From Helicobacter canis (GTDB lineage Bacteria > Campylobacterota > Campylobacteria > Campylobacterales > Helicobacteraceae), in NCBI RefSeq assembly GCF_900451095.1, contig NZ_UGHV01000001.1, forward strand, positions 682,001 through 746,000: DNA of 64,000 nt, in the 5' to 3' direction. The notes beneath the pieces are model-generated. The model was not told where the DNA came from. It did no database searches and saw nothing but the letters and a program-made list of their open reading frames with translations. Numbering within the stretch: position 1 is the stretch's first letter; each line of letters starts with the position of its first letter. Positions 8,859 through 17,789 of this stretch are shown here, piece after piece. A program made the translations under genes and the position numbers.

Positions 8859-9569
8859 TTAATCTCTGTTAGATAAACCGATGAGAGAGAGCAGGCTCAT
8901 AAAGATATTGTAGAAGTCAAGATACAGGCTAATCGCCGCATCGACAGGGCTAGAGTAAAGCCCACGGATAATATTTTGCGTATCATACGCCACATACACG
9001 CTAAAGAGAATCACCACCGCACTTGAAATTATTACTTGGAACATAGAGCTTCCAAGAAATAGATTCACAAGTGAGCCGATAAATACGACAATCAACGCGA
9101 CAAAAAGCATTGTCCCCATACTTGCTAAATCTTTGCGTGTCCTAATACCAAAGATACTCATCGCGCCAAAGACAATTGTCGTCATTGCAAATGCCATCAC
9201 CACAGCCCCGGCTCCCGCTTTTGCCGCTACCATAGCCACAAGCGGAGTAGCCACCAAGCCTGTAAGTGTGGTAAAGATAAAGAGCATTGCGATATTAAGT
9301 CCGGGTTTTGAGCGAGAAAACATAAGCCCAAAGAGTGCTGCAATCTCAATGATGAAAAGTATCATACGATTTTCAAACACAAACTGAAGATTGTAAAAGC
9401 CAATTACCGCGCCAACAAAAGCGAAAAACAAGCTCGCCCCAAAGAAAATGTAAGTTATCCTTACAAACTTCACAAGCGCATTATCTTGTGCTGCTGCTTT
9501 TTCAGCAGAGATATTTACATTGCTTGTATCACTTGCATTGTTTGTATAGTTTCTATCATAAAGTCCCAT
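8859..9569 (-). CDS. Bax inhibitor-1 / YccA family membrane protein
   Basis: 236 residues: hydrophilic N-terminus of about 30 residues, then seven hydrophobic segments. Typical family features are FIFTTLTGL in TM3 and the C-terminal SLYLDFYNIFMSLLSLIG with its conserved aspartate. BI-1 proteins conduct or regulate Ca2+/H+ across membranes in the few cases studied; the bacterial role is unclear. An AAGGAG-like site (AAAAGGAGAT) precedes the ATG, and the gene stands alone with its own -10 box. Confidence 0.88.
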   Translation of the reverse strand: MGLYDRNYTNNASDTSNVNISAEKAAAQDNALVKFVRITYIFFGASLFFAFVGAVIGFYNLQFVFENRMILFIIEIAALFGLMFSRSKPGLNIAMLFIFTTLTGLVATPLVAMVAAKAGAGAVVMAFAMTTIVFGAMSIFGIRTRKDLASMGTMLFVALIVVFIGSLVNLFLGSSMFQVIISSAVVILFSVYVAYDTQNIIRGLYSSPVDAAISLYLDFYNIFMSLLSLIGLSNRD

Positions 9570-9599
9570 TAGTATCTCCTTTTGATGAAATGGACTAGG

Positions 9600-9605
9600 A
9601 TTATA
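9600..9605 (-). promoter_or_regulatory. -10 box TATAAT for the BI-1 gene
   Basis: TATAAT on the minus strand, 30 nt before the ATG at 9569, in the 68-nt spacer after lon. Confidence 0.5.
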
Positions 9606-9637
9606 TAGTATTTATCTAAATAATCACGCACGCGTTA

Positions 9638-12107
9638 CTAGCCGCGCTTAAAGACTTCCGCAAACACATCGTGTATGGTTTGCACAGGGATTATTGTGAG
9701 ATGATCAAGCACTTCCTTTGGGATTTCTTTTAGATCTCGTTCATAGTTTTTTGCCGGGATTAGGGCGCGTTTGATCCCAGCTTTGTGTGCGGCGATAAGC
9801 TTTTCTTTGAGTCCGCCAATTTGCAAGACATCGCCTGTGAGTGTTAGCTCACCTGTCATAGCGATCTCACCGCTTATAGGCTTCTCACAGAGGATTGATG
9901 CAATCACACACGCCATAGCGATCCCTGCACTTGGACCATCTTTGGGCGTAGCTCCCTCTGGCAAGTGGAGATGGATATTGTATTGATTATACATAGGACC
10001 TTTTGCTTTATCTTTAGATTTTATTTTAGATTCTAGCTCACCACTCTCAAGCAGCACCTTTACCACAGAGTGCGCGATTTGCGCGGATTCTTTCATCACA
10101 TCACCTAGACTTCCTGTAAGTCTAAGCTCGCCTGTGCCTTTTAGCTTTATGGCTTCGATTTTTAGGACATCGCCGCCTACGCTTGTCCAAGCAAGCCCAT
10201 TGATGATCCCTATACGCGCTTTTTTGTTTGACTGCTCGATCTCAAAGACAACTTTATCTAAGAAGTCTGGGATCTGCTTTGGCGTGAGCTTAATGGGCGT
10301 GAAATCTTCATCTTGCAGCACTTTAGTAGCGACTTTTCGCAAAATTGCAGAGATTTGCCGGCGCAAGTTTCGCACGCCTGCTTCGCGCGTGTATCGCTCG
10401 ATCAGCACACGCACGCTCTCTTTGCTAAATTGGATTTGCTTGTCGGTAAGCCCGTGCTTTTTCAGCTCTTGAGGGATTAGGTATTTATGCGCGATTTGCT
10501 CTTTTTCTTGCGGTGTGTAGCTAGAGATAGAGATAAATTCCATTCTATCGCGCAAGGGGGCTGGGATTTGGGCGATGTCATTTGCTGTGGCGATAAAAAT
10601 CACTTGCGATAAATCAATGCTGAAATTTGTGTAATAATCGCGGAATTCGACATTTTGCTCTGGGTCTAAAATCTCTAGTAGCACGCTTGTAGGATCGCCT
10701 CTCACACCACGCGCGATTTTATCGATCTCATCAAGCACGACTACGGGATTCATTTCTTTTGCTTCAATGAGTCCTTGCACAATGCGCCCGGGCATAGCCC
10801 CGATATAAGTGCGCCTATGTCCGCGCAGCTCATTGACATCTTCTAGCCCACCTAGCGCGATACGCACAAGCGGGCGGGATATGGCTTTGGCGATAGAGTT
10901 TGCAAGGCTTGTTTTCCCCACGCCCGGAGGTCCATAAAAGCACAAAATTGTGCCTTTGGACTTTTGACTCTCTGTGTCGCGGTTTTTTGTCTTTTTGGCA
11001 TTTGCTTTGGCATTTTTGGCGAGCAATTCACGCACCGCAAAATACTCGATAATGCGCTCTTTGGGCTTGGTTAAAGAGTAGTGATCTAGATCAAGTTGTT
11101 TAGCGACATTTTTGATAGATAGCTCGCCTTTAGCATAGCTACCAAAGGGGATTTCTAGCACCCACTCGACATAGTTTTGTAGCAAATTCGCATCAGCACT
11201 ATCTTGGTGCATTTTAGATAGGCGGTTGATTTGCTTTTTTATCTCTTTGTAGGCATCTTCATTGAGAAATTGCTTTATGGATTCTAGCTTTTTGGCAAAT
11301 TCATCAAGCTCTTCATCGCGCTGCTTATCGACTCCTAGCTCCTTTTGGATCTGGCGCATTTGCTCTTTTAAGAAATATTCGCGATTGGTTTGCTCAAGCT
11401 TATCATGCACGCGCGATTTGATTTCTTTTTGGAGTTTTGGGCTTGGATTTCTTGCGTTACAAAATCGATCAACATCATCATTCGCTCTTCGATATTATCG
11501 CTTGCAAAGAGTTTATACGCTTCTGCTGGTTTTAGGCGCAAGGTCGATGCGACAAGATCGATGACGCGATTTGGGTCATTGGTCTCTTCAAGCGTTTTTA
11601 GCATTTCTGGGGGGAAGTGGCTGATATTGGCGTAGTTTTGGACATTTTCTAGGAGAAATTTCATCATCGCTTCAACGCGCACTTGGTTGTAGTCTTGATA
11701 CTCGATAATCTCAACAATAGCTTCAATCACGCTATCGTCTTCTTCGCTAGTTTGTGGCTCTAGAGCGATCACTTTAGTGATAGCCATCCCTTGCAAGAGG
11801 ATCTTCACGCGCCCATCAGGCAAGGACACTTTGCGTAAAATCTTGCACACCACACCCACATCATAAATGGCATTGCACTAGAATCCACTTTTTCATCACT
11901 ATTGGATTCTGGGCTGGATTCTGCCTTTTGGCAGCACACTAGCACAAGGTCATTGCGCTCTAGTGCGACATTTGCTGCTGCGATATTTTTCTGCCCTTGT
12001 GTGAAAATAGGGGCAATCGCAAAGGGGTAGGTAAAATCCTCCTCTACAATCACAGGAAGAGTAGGGGGGACAGGAAGAGTAGGGGGGAAATGTTGCGGAT
12101 TTTGCAT
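9638..12107 (-). pseudogene. lon: ATP-dependent protease Lon, split by two single-base frameshifts
   Basis: Three consecutive frames together give a full Lon: N-terminal substrate domain (from 12107), middle (11859 to about 11440) and the AAA+ and protease part (about 11410 to 9638). The last part has Walker A GPPGVGKTS, Walker B VVVLDEID, catalytic Ser in DGPSAGIAMA and Lys in GGLKEKLIAA. One base appears lost in a T run at 11435-11438 (restoring it gives QKLQKEIKSRVHDKL) and one near 11869-11870 (restoring it gives SAMPIYDVGVV). An 18-bp tandem repeat at 12052-12087 doubles PPTLPV near the N-terminus. Start is supported by AAGGAG. It follows bamD by 21 nt. The breaks may be assembly errors. 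Confidence 0.88.
12052..12087 (-). repeat. 18-bp tandem duplication in the lon N-terminus
   Basis: Two perfect copies of ACAGGAAGAGTAGGGGGG lie head to tail, in frame (six codons each), giving a duplicated PPTLPV block before the conserved VEEDF of Lon. It is frame-neutral and outside conserved sequence. Confidence 0.85.
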
Positions 12108-12128
12108 TCTTGCTCCTTAAAGAGATAA

Positions 12129-12795
12129 TTACCAATTAAACATACGCACATATTCAGGTATGTAAGATGGCTTGGGCTTGGCGTTAGATTCTAGGTCATC
12201 ATCGATTCTATCAAGGTATTTTTGCACTGCTTCGGGCTTTTTTGCTTTTTATAGACATTGACAATCCCCCTATTAAGCTCATTTTGCCCTAGCACAAAGC
12301 GCACTTGCATTGTCTGCACGAAAGGCACATACCGACTTGTAGGATATTTATCTAAAAAATCATCAAAGGCAGAGAGAGAGTCAGAGAAAACTCCTGATCT
12401 TTACTAGAGTTCTTAATCCCATAGTAGCGACTTTGGAGTTTTAAGTAGGTGATATAATCAGCATTTTTTGCCGTGCCAAAACGCTTCAAATACTCATCAA
12501 AATAAAATTCTGCGAGCAAATACTCCTCTTTTCTTATGTGAGCCTGCCCTAAAATCAGCATAGCTTCTGGTAGCAAGGGGGAGTTGATATGCTCACTTTG
12601 CAATGACGCATAGAAATTATCCGCGCCTTCTAGATTCCCAAATTTTATTTCTTTGATGATGTTTTGATACCAATATATCGCTGGTTTATTAAACTCATTT
12701 TTGTCTTTTTTATCACAAGCACTAAAGACAACACAAATGGCAAGCGCACTACACTGCAATACACAAAAACGAAAAAGCCTTTTATCAAATCGCAT
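12129..12795 (-). pseudogene. bamD: Outer membrane assembly lipoprotein BamD (ComL-like), split by two single-base frameshifts
   Basis: The first frame (12795 to 12352) has a lipoprotein signal with lipobox FSAC (Cys27) and TPR-like repeats (YWYQNIIKEIKFGNLEGA, AEFYFDEYLKRFG). It then runs out of frame. Restoring one base at the A run 12387-12390 continues into SAFDDFLDKYPTSRYVP and on to NRGIVNVYKKQK; restoring a second at the T run 12238-12243 leads to a natural C-terminus (PSYIPEYVRMFNW, stop at 12129). The whole would be about 222 residues, as for Helicobacter BamD. BamD is essential for outer-membrane protein insertion in most Gram-negatives, so true loss is unlikely. It lies upstream of lon, as in H. 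pylori. Confidence 0.8.
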
Positions 12796-12824
12796 ACATT
12801 ACCTTAGAGAGTGAGAGTGTGCGC

Positions 12825-12830
12825 ATTATA
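12825..12830 (-). promoter_or_regulatory. -10 box TATAAT for bamD-lon
   Basis: Minus-strand TATAAT, 29 nt before the bamD ATG, in the 100-nt spacer after flgG. Confidence 0.55.
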
Positions 12831-12897
12831 CACTAGATTCAATAACCACCGCCTCGCGCTTAAATAGCTGCTTGGCTAGATTTGCTTAAGCAAGATT

Positions 12898-13686
12898 CTA
12901 GCGTTTGAGAGAATTAACCGTTTGGAGCATTGCATCGGCTGTTTGGATTGTTTTGGAGTTTGCCTCATAGGCTCTTTGTCCGGTGATGAGATCTGTCATC
13001 TCCTCTACAAGCTTGACATTACTTAGCTCTAAAAAGCCCTGCCTAAGTGCGCCAAAGCCCTCTGTGCTAGCCACGCCTACAATCGCATCGCCGGAAGCAT
13101 TGGTGTTTAGAAACAAATTATCCCCCAAAGAGTGCAGCCCTGCTGGGTTTATGAAATTTGCCACTTCGATTTGCCCTATCACATTGCTTACACCATTATT
13201 TGCCTGCACGACACTCACTGTGCCATCTGTGCCGATATTGATTTGCGTGGCATCTTGGGGGATAGTGATTTGGGGCTGGAGAAGATAGCCCTGCGCGGTT
13301 ACGATATTGCCATTATCATCAAGCTTAAACCCCCCATCTCTTGTATAGGCGATCGTGCCATCGGGCAGCTGGATTTGGAAAAAGCCCTTGCCCTCAATGG
13401 CTACATCAAGGTTGTTTTCTGTCTCTTTGGGGCTACCTTGAGAAAACATTTTTTGCACAGCACCCGGACGCACGCCAAGCCCCACTTCTATACCCGTGGG
13501 GGAGAGTGTCGTCTCGCTTGTGGCGGTGCCGGCGTATTGGAGCGTTTGGTAAAAGAGGTCATTAAACTCGGCTCTTTGCTTCTTATAGCCGGTGGTATTG
13601 ACATTGGCGATGTTGTTTGAGGTGGTATCAATCTGTAACTGCTGTCCTAGCATACCTGTGGTGGCGGTATAGAGTGAGCGCATCAT
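12898..13686 (-). CDS. flgG: Flagellar distal rod protein FlgG
   Basis: 262 residues, the exact usual FlgG length. The N-terminus has the rod/hook signature (MLGQQLQIDTTSNNIANVNT); the middle has the FlgG/FlgE-type domain (VAIEGKGFFQIQLPDG, AYTRDGGFKLD); the C-terminus ends with the amphipathic export helix (TIQTADAMLQTVNSLKR). It forms the distal rod joining the basal body to the hook. A sigma-54 promoter lies 45 nt upstream, matching the RpoN class of flagellar genes. Confidence 0.97.
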   Translation of the reverse strand: MMRSLYTATTGMLGQQLQIDTTSNNIANVNTTGYKKQRAEFNDLFYQTLQYAGTATSETTLSPTGIEVGLGVRPGAVQKMFSQGSPKETENNLDVAIEGKGFFQIQLPDGTIAYTRDGGFKLDDNGNIVTAQGYLLQPQITIPQDATQINIGTDGTVSVVQANNGVSNVIGQIEVANFINPAGLHSLGDNLFLNTNASGDAIVGVASTEGFGALRQGFLELSNVKLVEEMTDLITGQRAYEANSKTIQTADAMLQTVNSLKR

Positions 13687-13730
13687 TATGCAATCCTTTG
13701 GGCGCGAAGTTTAAACACCCAAAGGCTAAA

Positions 13731-13744
13731 GCAAAAAAAGTTCC
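13731..13744 (-). promoter_or_regulatory. Sigma-54 (RpoN) promoter of flgG
   Basis: Minus strand reads GGAACTTTTTTTGC: GG, ten bases, GC, with TTTA before and TTTA after. Same layout as the site at 5943-5956. Confidence 0.78.
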
Positions 13745-13812
13745 TAAATTTGTCGCCTAAATTTGCTCTATGTTTTGTGGCAGGAGTATCGGCAGTGATT
13801 TGGGGCTTTAGC

Positions 13813-14817
13813 CTAGCGCACAAGCAAGCGATAAGCAAGAATATAAGCAATGATAAATACTAGGCAAGTAAGCATAAGCGCAGAAGTGTTGGCATAAAAA
13901 AATGTCGCTAGGATAATAAAGGGCGCATTGGCACAGATGAGTATAAAAGAGGTTAAAGGATTGTTGCCTAGCTTTTTGAAAAGGAGTGTATGAAAATGCG
14001 CAGAATCAGGCTGCATTGCTTCTTTTTTATCAATCACTTTGCGCCTTAGTATTGAAAATAAGACTTCCCAAACTGGATAAATCATCACACAAAACCCATA
14101 CCAAGGGCTAACGATAGAAGATGGCTCTTGTGTGAGTAGCACAAGCATCACGGCTAAAAAAAATCCTATGAGGTATGCGCCACCATCGCCTAAAAATACC
14201 TTGCCCTTGGGAAAATTTAGCACCAAAAATCCCAGAATCGCACTTAGCAAAATCGCGCACCCAATGGCAATGGGAAGCATATCTACCTGCTTTGCTATGA
14301 TGATAATCGACACACACACACACGCCGCCACGCCGCCACTTAAGCCATTAAAGCCATCGATGATATTCATCGCATTACACACGCCAACAACTGCAAACAC
14401 CCCAAACGCCACGCCTAGCACATAAACAAACTCAAACCCAAGTCCCAAGTCCCTAAGCCACGCATTTTCCATAGCTACACACGCCACGCTTGCGCCAAAG
14501 CATTGGATAAGCAAGCGAAGCTTGGGGCTAAGAGATACCCCCATATCCTCCACAAATCCGCTAGCAAATATCACCAAACACGCCACGATAAAATACACCC
14601 ACGCACTAGAAAGTAGCCCAAATGAAGCAAACCCTACTAGCACGCCTACTAGCACGCCAAGACCACCAGCACGAGAAGTAGGGCGATAGTGGAATCTCTG
14701 TGGTTTAGAAGAGCTACTAGAATCCACAAAAAGCTGATATTTCTTGCTAATGAGTATCACCCCTTGTAACACTAAAAAAGAGAGAAAAAACACAAGCAAA
14801 TACAGCAAAATCCACAT
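13813..14817 (-). CDS. wecA: WecA/MraY-family undecaprenyl-phosphate sugar-1-phosphate transferase
   Basis: 334 residues, about ten membrane segments. Family motifs: NAMNIIDGFNGLSGG (148-162), GKVFLGDGGAYLIG (205-218) with the catalytic aspartates, and PDSAHFHTLL (270-279), the His motif that sets sugar choice; the early DD motif reads ED here (90-91). It starts lipid-linked glycan (O-antigen or N-glycan) assembly at the inner membrane. Odd points: a (GT)7 dinucleotide tract inside the gene at 14310-14323, and the last 83 codons have a nearly identical inverted copy at 14936-15202. WecA is favoured over MraY because no cell-wall genes are nearby and the His motif fits WecA. Confidence 0.85.
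   Translation of the reverse strand: MWILLYLLVFFLSFLVLQGVILISKKYQLFVDSSSSSKPQRFHYRPTSRAGGLGVLVGVLVGFASFGLLSSAWVYFIVACLVIFASGFVEDMGVSLSPKLRLLIQCFGASVACVAMENAWLRDLGLGFEFVYVLGVAFGVFAVVGVCNAMNIIDGFNGLSGGVAACVCVSIIIIAKQVDMLPIAIGCAILLSAILGFLVLNFPKGKVFLGDGGAYLIGFFLAVMLVLLTQEPSSIVSPWYGFCVMIYPVWEVLFSILRRKVIDKKEAMQPDSAHFHTLLFKKLGNNPLTSFILICANAPFIILATFFYANTSALMLTCLVFIIAYILAYRLLVR
13818..13986 (-). repeat. Left arm of a 169-bp inverted repeat (wecA 3' end)
   Basis: Aligned by eye to 15014-15182 on the plus strand: three mismatches in 169 bp, all third-base and synonymous in the shared frame (Ala, Ser and Ile codons). A further 21-bp identical block (14045-14065 against 14938-14958) lies on the inner side, separated by diverged sequence. 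Spacer between the cores is about 1.03 kb and holds the rest of wecA and its upstream region. Confidence 0.9.
14310..14323 (-). repeat. (GT)7 dinucleotide tract inside wecA
   Basis: Seven perfect GT units (AC on the plus strand) coding AACVCVS around residue 167 of WecA. Loss or gain of a unit would shift frame. It is the only long dinucleotide tract I saw in a coding region here. Confidence 0.85.
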
Positions 14818-14935
14818 ATCCTAGAGCCTTGAGTAATATAATCACAACACAAAGGCTGGATTCTAGCAAAGCCTTACTATATGCTCCCTTAAAGGCATAG
14901 AATCCAAACGCGGATTCTAGTAAATTTAGTTATGA

Positions 14936-15202
14936 AAAGTCTTATTTTCAATACTAAGAAAAAAACTCGCTGGGAAATCCCCTATGCAGCCAGACTCCAA
15001 ACACTTCCATATGCTCCTTTTCAAAAAGCTAGGCAACAATCCTTTAACCTCTTTTATACTCATCTGTGCCAATGCACCCTTTATTATCCTAGCGACATTT
15101 TTTTATGCCAACACTTCCGCGCTTATGCTTACTTGCCTAGTATTTATCATCGCTTATATTCTTGCTTATCGCTTGCTTGTGCAAAATAATCCACACAAAT
15201 AA
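14936..15202 (+). pseudogene. Orphan wecA 3' cassette, inverted relative to wecA
   Basis: The plus strand carries an open frame that lines up with the last part of WecA: VLFSILRKKLAGKSPMQPDS, then the HFHMLLFKK motif and three C-terminal membrane segments, ending VQNNPHK and stop. It has no start of its own in register with a full protein, so alone it is a fragment. The KSPMQPDSKHFH form is closer to the usual WecA His motif than the one in the intact gene. Between wecA and it lie about 115 bp with two dispersed-motif variants. It is either a relic of a second wecA or an alternative 3' end that DNA inversion could join to wecA. Confidence 0.8.
15014..15182 (+). repeat. Right arm of the 169-bp inverted repeat
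   Basis: Partner of 13818-13986; see that entry. The frame stays open through the arm and for seven codons beyond it. Confidence 0.9.
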
Positions 15203-15207
15203 TATGC

Positions 15208-15213
15208 TACAAT
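15208..15213 (+). promoter_or_regulatory. Possible -10 box TACAAT before the maf gene
   Basis: Extended TATGCTACAAT, 34 nt before the ATG at 15247, directly after the stop of the wecA fragment. Confidence 0.4.
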
Positions 15214-15246
15214 TCCCGCTATAACACCCACTTAATAAGGCTCTCT

Positions 15247-17231
15247 ATGCTACTTTCTCTCCTAAAAGCAGATGATACAAAAGCCCTAGAGCAAGAGATT
15301 TCTACGCGATTTGTGCGTAATATGGAGTATTTTCACAAAACTTCCCCAGAGCTTTTTGACGCGCTGAAAAATGACCCCACTGACTATAATCTCATCATCA
15401 ACACACAAGGCATAAATATCCTAAATCTTGCCAGCAATGAGCTTATCTACCCTGTGGAAGATGGCATCTCACAAATGGTAGCAATCAATGAAGCCCTAAG
15501 TCTATCGCCTTTGAAAAATGATAAATGGCATATCCACTCAAATGGTGCTTATCTTGACAAAATGGATACGCAAAAGCTCCCTATCACTGCTGAAGTGTGC
15601 AATGGCTTCATTGACCTGCTTTTTACGCACAATGGCGTGAAAGAGTATTTTTAAGCAAGGATTTCTTGCCTAGCACTACGATTTTTGGGCTACTTGGGGG
15701 AATGTTTGTAGAGTTTTTGCGTGAAAAGGGAGTGTTTTTCCACTCATTGCTAATCTTTGAAGAAAATCTCGATATGTTTCGCATTAGCTGCTATTTTGTG
15801 GATTATCCTAGGCTTTTTGAGAGCGTGAGCGATGGGGCGTGCTATTTGTTTGTCAAAGATTTGGTGAATCGCTTTTTTATCCGCAATTTTTTCGCACGCC
15901 AGAAAATCACTAATAACTTCTTGCGCCTAGAGCTTAATCTCTATGAGAGTCCTAAAATGGATTCTGCTATGCAAATTGTCAATGAAGAGCATTTGAGCAA
16001 TGCGCGTGGGTGGGGGAGCTTTGAAGATGAGATGATAGGCATACAAAATACTCTAGAAAATCTCCCAAGCAAGCATAAGCACAACTATTTTCTCCAGAAT
16101 CCAAAGCGCATTGATATGCCCATTTGTGTGGTGGGTAATGGCGCGAGCTTGGATTCTAGCTTAGAGTTTATCAAAGTAAATCAAGCAAATATGATCATCT
16201 TTAGCTGCGGGACAGCACTCGCCCCGCTAAAGCACGCAGGGATTGAGCCAGATTTCCACATAGAAATAGAGCGCATAGACTATCTAGCAGACTACTTGCG
16301 CCCAGTCCTTGGCAAAACGCCCTTGCTCTGTGGCAATATGATAAATCCTAGCGCGCTAGGGCTAGCAAATGAGCGGTATGTCTTTATGCGTGGGGGCAGT
16401 GCGAGTGGCTATATGTTTAAAAGCCCTTATGTAATGGAGTTTTGCGCACCATTTGTGGGGAATGCAGGCTTTGCCCTTGCGTGCCAGCTTGGGAGTGAGG
16501 TGCTGATGTGTGGGCTTGATTGTGGCTATATTTTAGGCTTTGGCAAGCACGCGAAAGACTCTGCCTATGGCAAAGAAGAAGCCTTTAGCCTAGAGAATCT
16601 CCCCAAAGGCACTATCCCCGTGCGCCCAAATTTTGACCACGAAAATCAAGCGATGCTAGAATCTATGCCGGAAAATTATGCTGTATATAGTGATTCTATC
16701 TTTTTGCTCTCCGCCCAAATGCTCTCTCAAGCCATTAAAACCTACAAGCCAAAGACCATCTTAAATCTCGGTATGGGGGCATATATAGAGGGTGCTCGCC
16801 CCACGCACTCAAGCGAATTTGCCTTGAAGAAAAACAAAAAATCCAAATATATTAAGCTACTCAAAAGCTACTTTACTAGCGATTTGCACGCCGTCTTTAG
16901 CGATTGCCGCAGTGATTTTTATCTCCAAGAGATACAAGACTTCAAGCAGCAGCTTTCTTCTATGCTTGCTTGCGATCTTGTGAGTAAGCAAGAGCTTTTT
17001 GTCTGGGTGGATCAGGTCTTTAATCTCTGTGCGAAAAAGAGCGCGAGCAGCCCGTATGTAGGCATTCTCTTTGAAGGCACGATCGCCCATATCTGCCAGA
17101 ATCTAATGCTTGCTGCCTTGCATCTCCCAAGCAATAATATCCAAGCATTTTTCAGCGATGCGCGTGCGCTTATCGCAAGCGCACTAGATAAAATGCTCTT
17201 GCGCTATAAAATGCTTATCTCGCGTTATTAG
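15247..17231 (+). pseudogene. Maf-type (DUF115) motility-associated glycosyltransferase, one frameshift
   Basis: Two abutting frames make one protein. The first (15247-15654, 135 codons) ends GVKEYF-stop; the second is open across 15651-17231 and continues SKDFLPSTTIFGLLGG. One base restored to the T run at 15648-15652 gives about 660 residues. The C-terminal part has the DUF115/MptE-like core (ICVVGNGASLDSS, FSCGTALAPLKHAGIEPDFHIEIER, EVLMCGLDCGY). Maf proteins of Helicobacter and Campylobacter transfer pseudaminic-type sugars to flagellin. Campylobacter maf genes can be phase-variable by long G tracts, but five T is too short for that, so an assembly error is more likely. It follows the wecA fragment. 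Confidence 0.82.
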
Positions 17232-17245
17232 ATATAGGGGCGTGT

Positions 17246-17788
17246 ATGGATATAGCGCATAATTTTCTAGGGCTTAAGACACTCATAGCAAGCGCATCTA
17301 TGCATATCAAAACGCCAGAGATGGCAGTGTTTGGGCTATTTTTCTTAGTATTTGTGCTGGTATTTTTCTTTTTATTGATTTTTTGGCGGTATCGCTTGGT
17401 GTTTATGCTGTGTGTTATGCTTGAGCTGTGTATTGTGTTTATCACGCCTTTTGGCGTGGCATTTGTGATGCGGCATTTTCTCTATCCTATCAAGGTCAGC
17501 TACACGCATTTCGCGCCCTTTGTCTATACAAGTGGCTTTAGCTTTGATCTAACTATCCGCAATCTTAGCAAGCTAGAAATGAAAGAATGTATGCTTACTA
17601 TCACGCCCTTGCGCGAGAATCCTAAGCAAAGCCTGCTTATCACTCTGCAAGATACGCTTCTACCGCTAAATGCCTACACACAAGTGCTAGCCCAGCCTAT
17701 CAAGCCTAAGCAAAGTGTGCGCTGGAGCGGGATAATTGATAATTATCGCTATGGGGAGCGATATAGCTCGGTGCTTGATTGCCATTAG
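17246..17788 (+). CDS. DUF2393-family membrane protein
   Basis: 180 residues with two adjacent hydrophobic stretches (about 28-50 and 52-75) and a soluble domain of about 100 residues beginning HFLYPIKVSYTHFAPFVY, predicted beta-rich, with ending WSGIIDNYRYGERYSS. The domain fits the Campylobacterota DUF2393 family. In H. pylori the corresponding gene (HP0292) is next to pabB (HP0293), as here. No function is known. It follows the maf gene by 14 nt and runs into pabBC. Confidence 0.65.
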   Translation: MDIAHNFLGLKTLIASASMHIKTPEMAVFGLFFLVFVLVFFFLLIFWRYRLVFMLCVMLELCIVFITPFGVAFVMRHFLYPIKVSYTHFAPFVYTSGFSFDLTIRNLSKLEMKECMLTITPLRENPKQSLLITLQDTLLPLNAYTQVLAQPIKPKQSVRWSGIIDNYRYGERYSSVLDCH

Positions 17789-17789
17789 T

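Noticed and set aside
13132-13620. 162-codon open frame opposite flgG
   Set aside because: Antisense shadow of a complete, well-conserved flgG with its own promoter; no homology or ribosome site.
14932-15189. 85-codon plus-strand frame starting MKSLIF
   Set aside because: It is an out-of-phase reading of the wecA-like 3' fragment; the frame homologous to WecA is the other one, ending at 15202.
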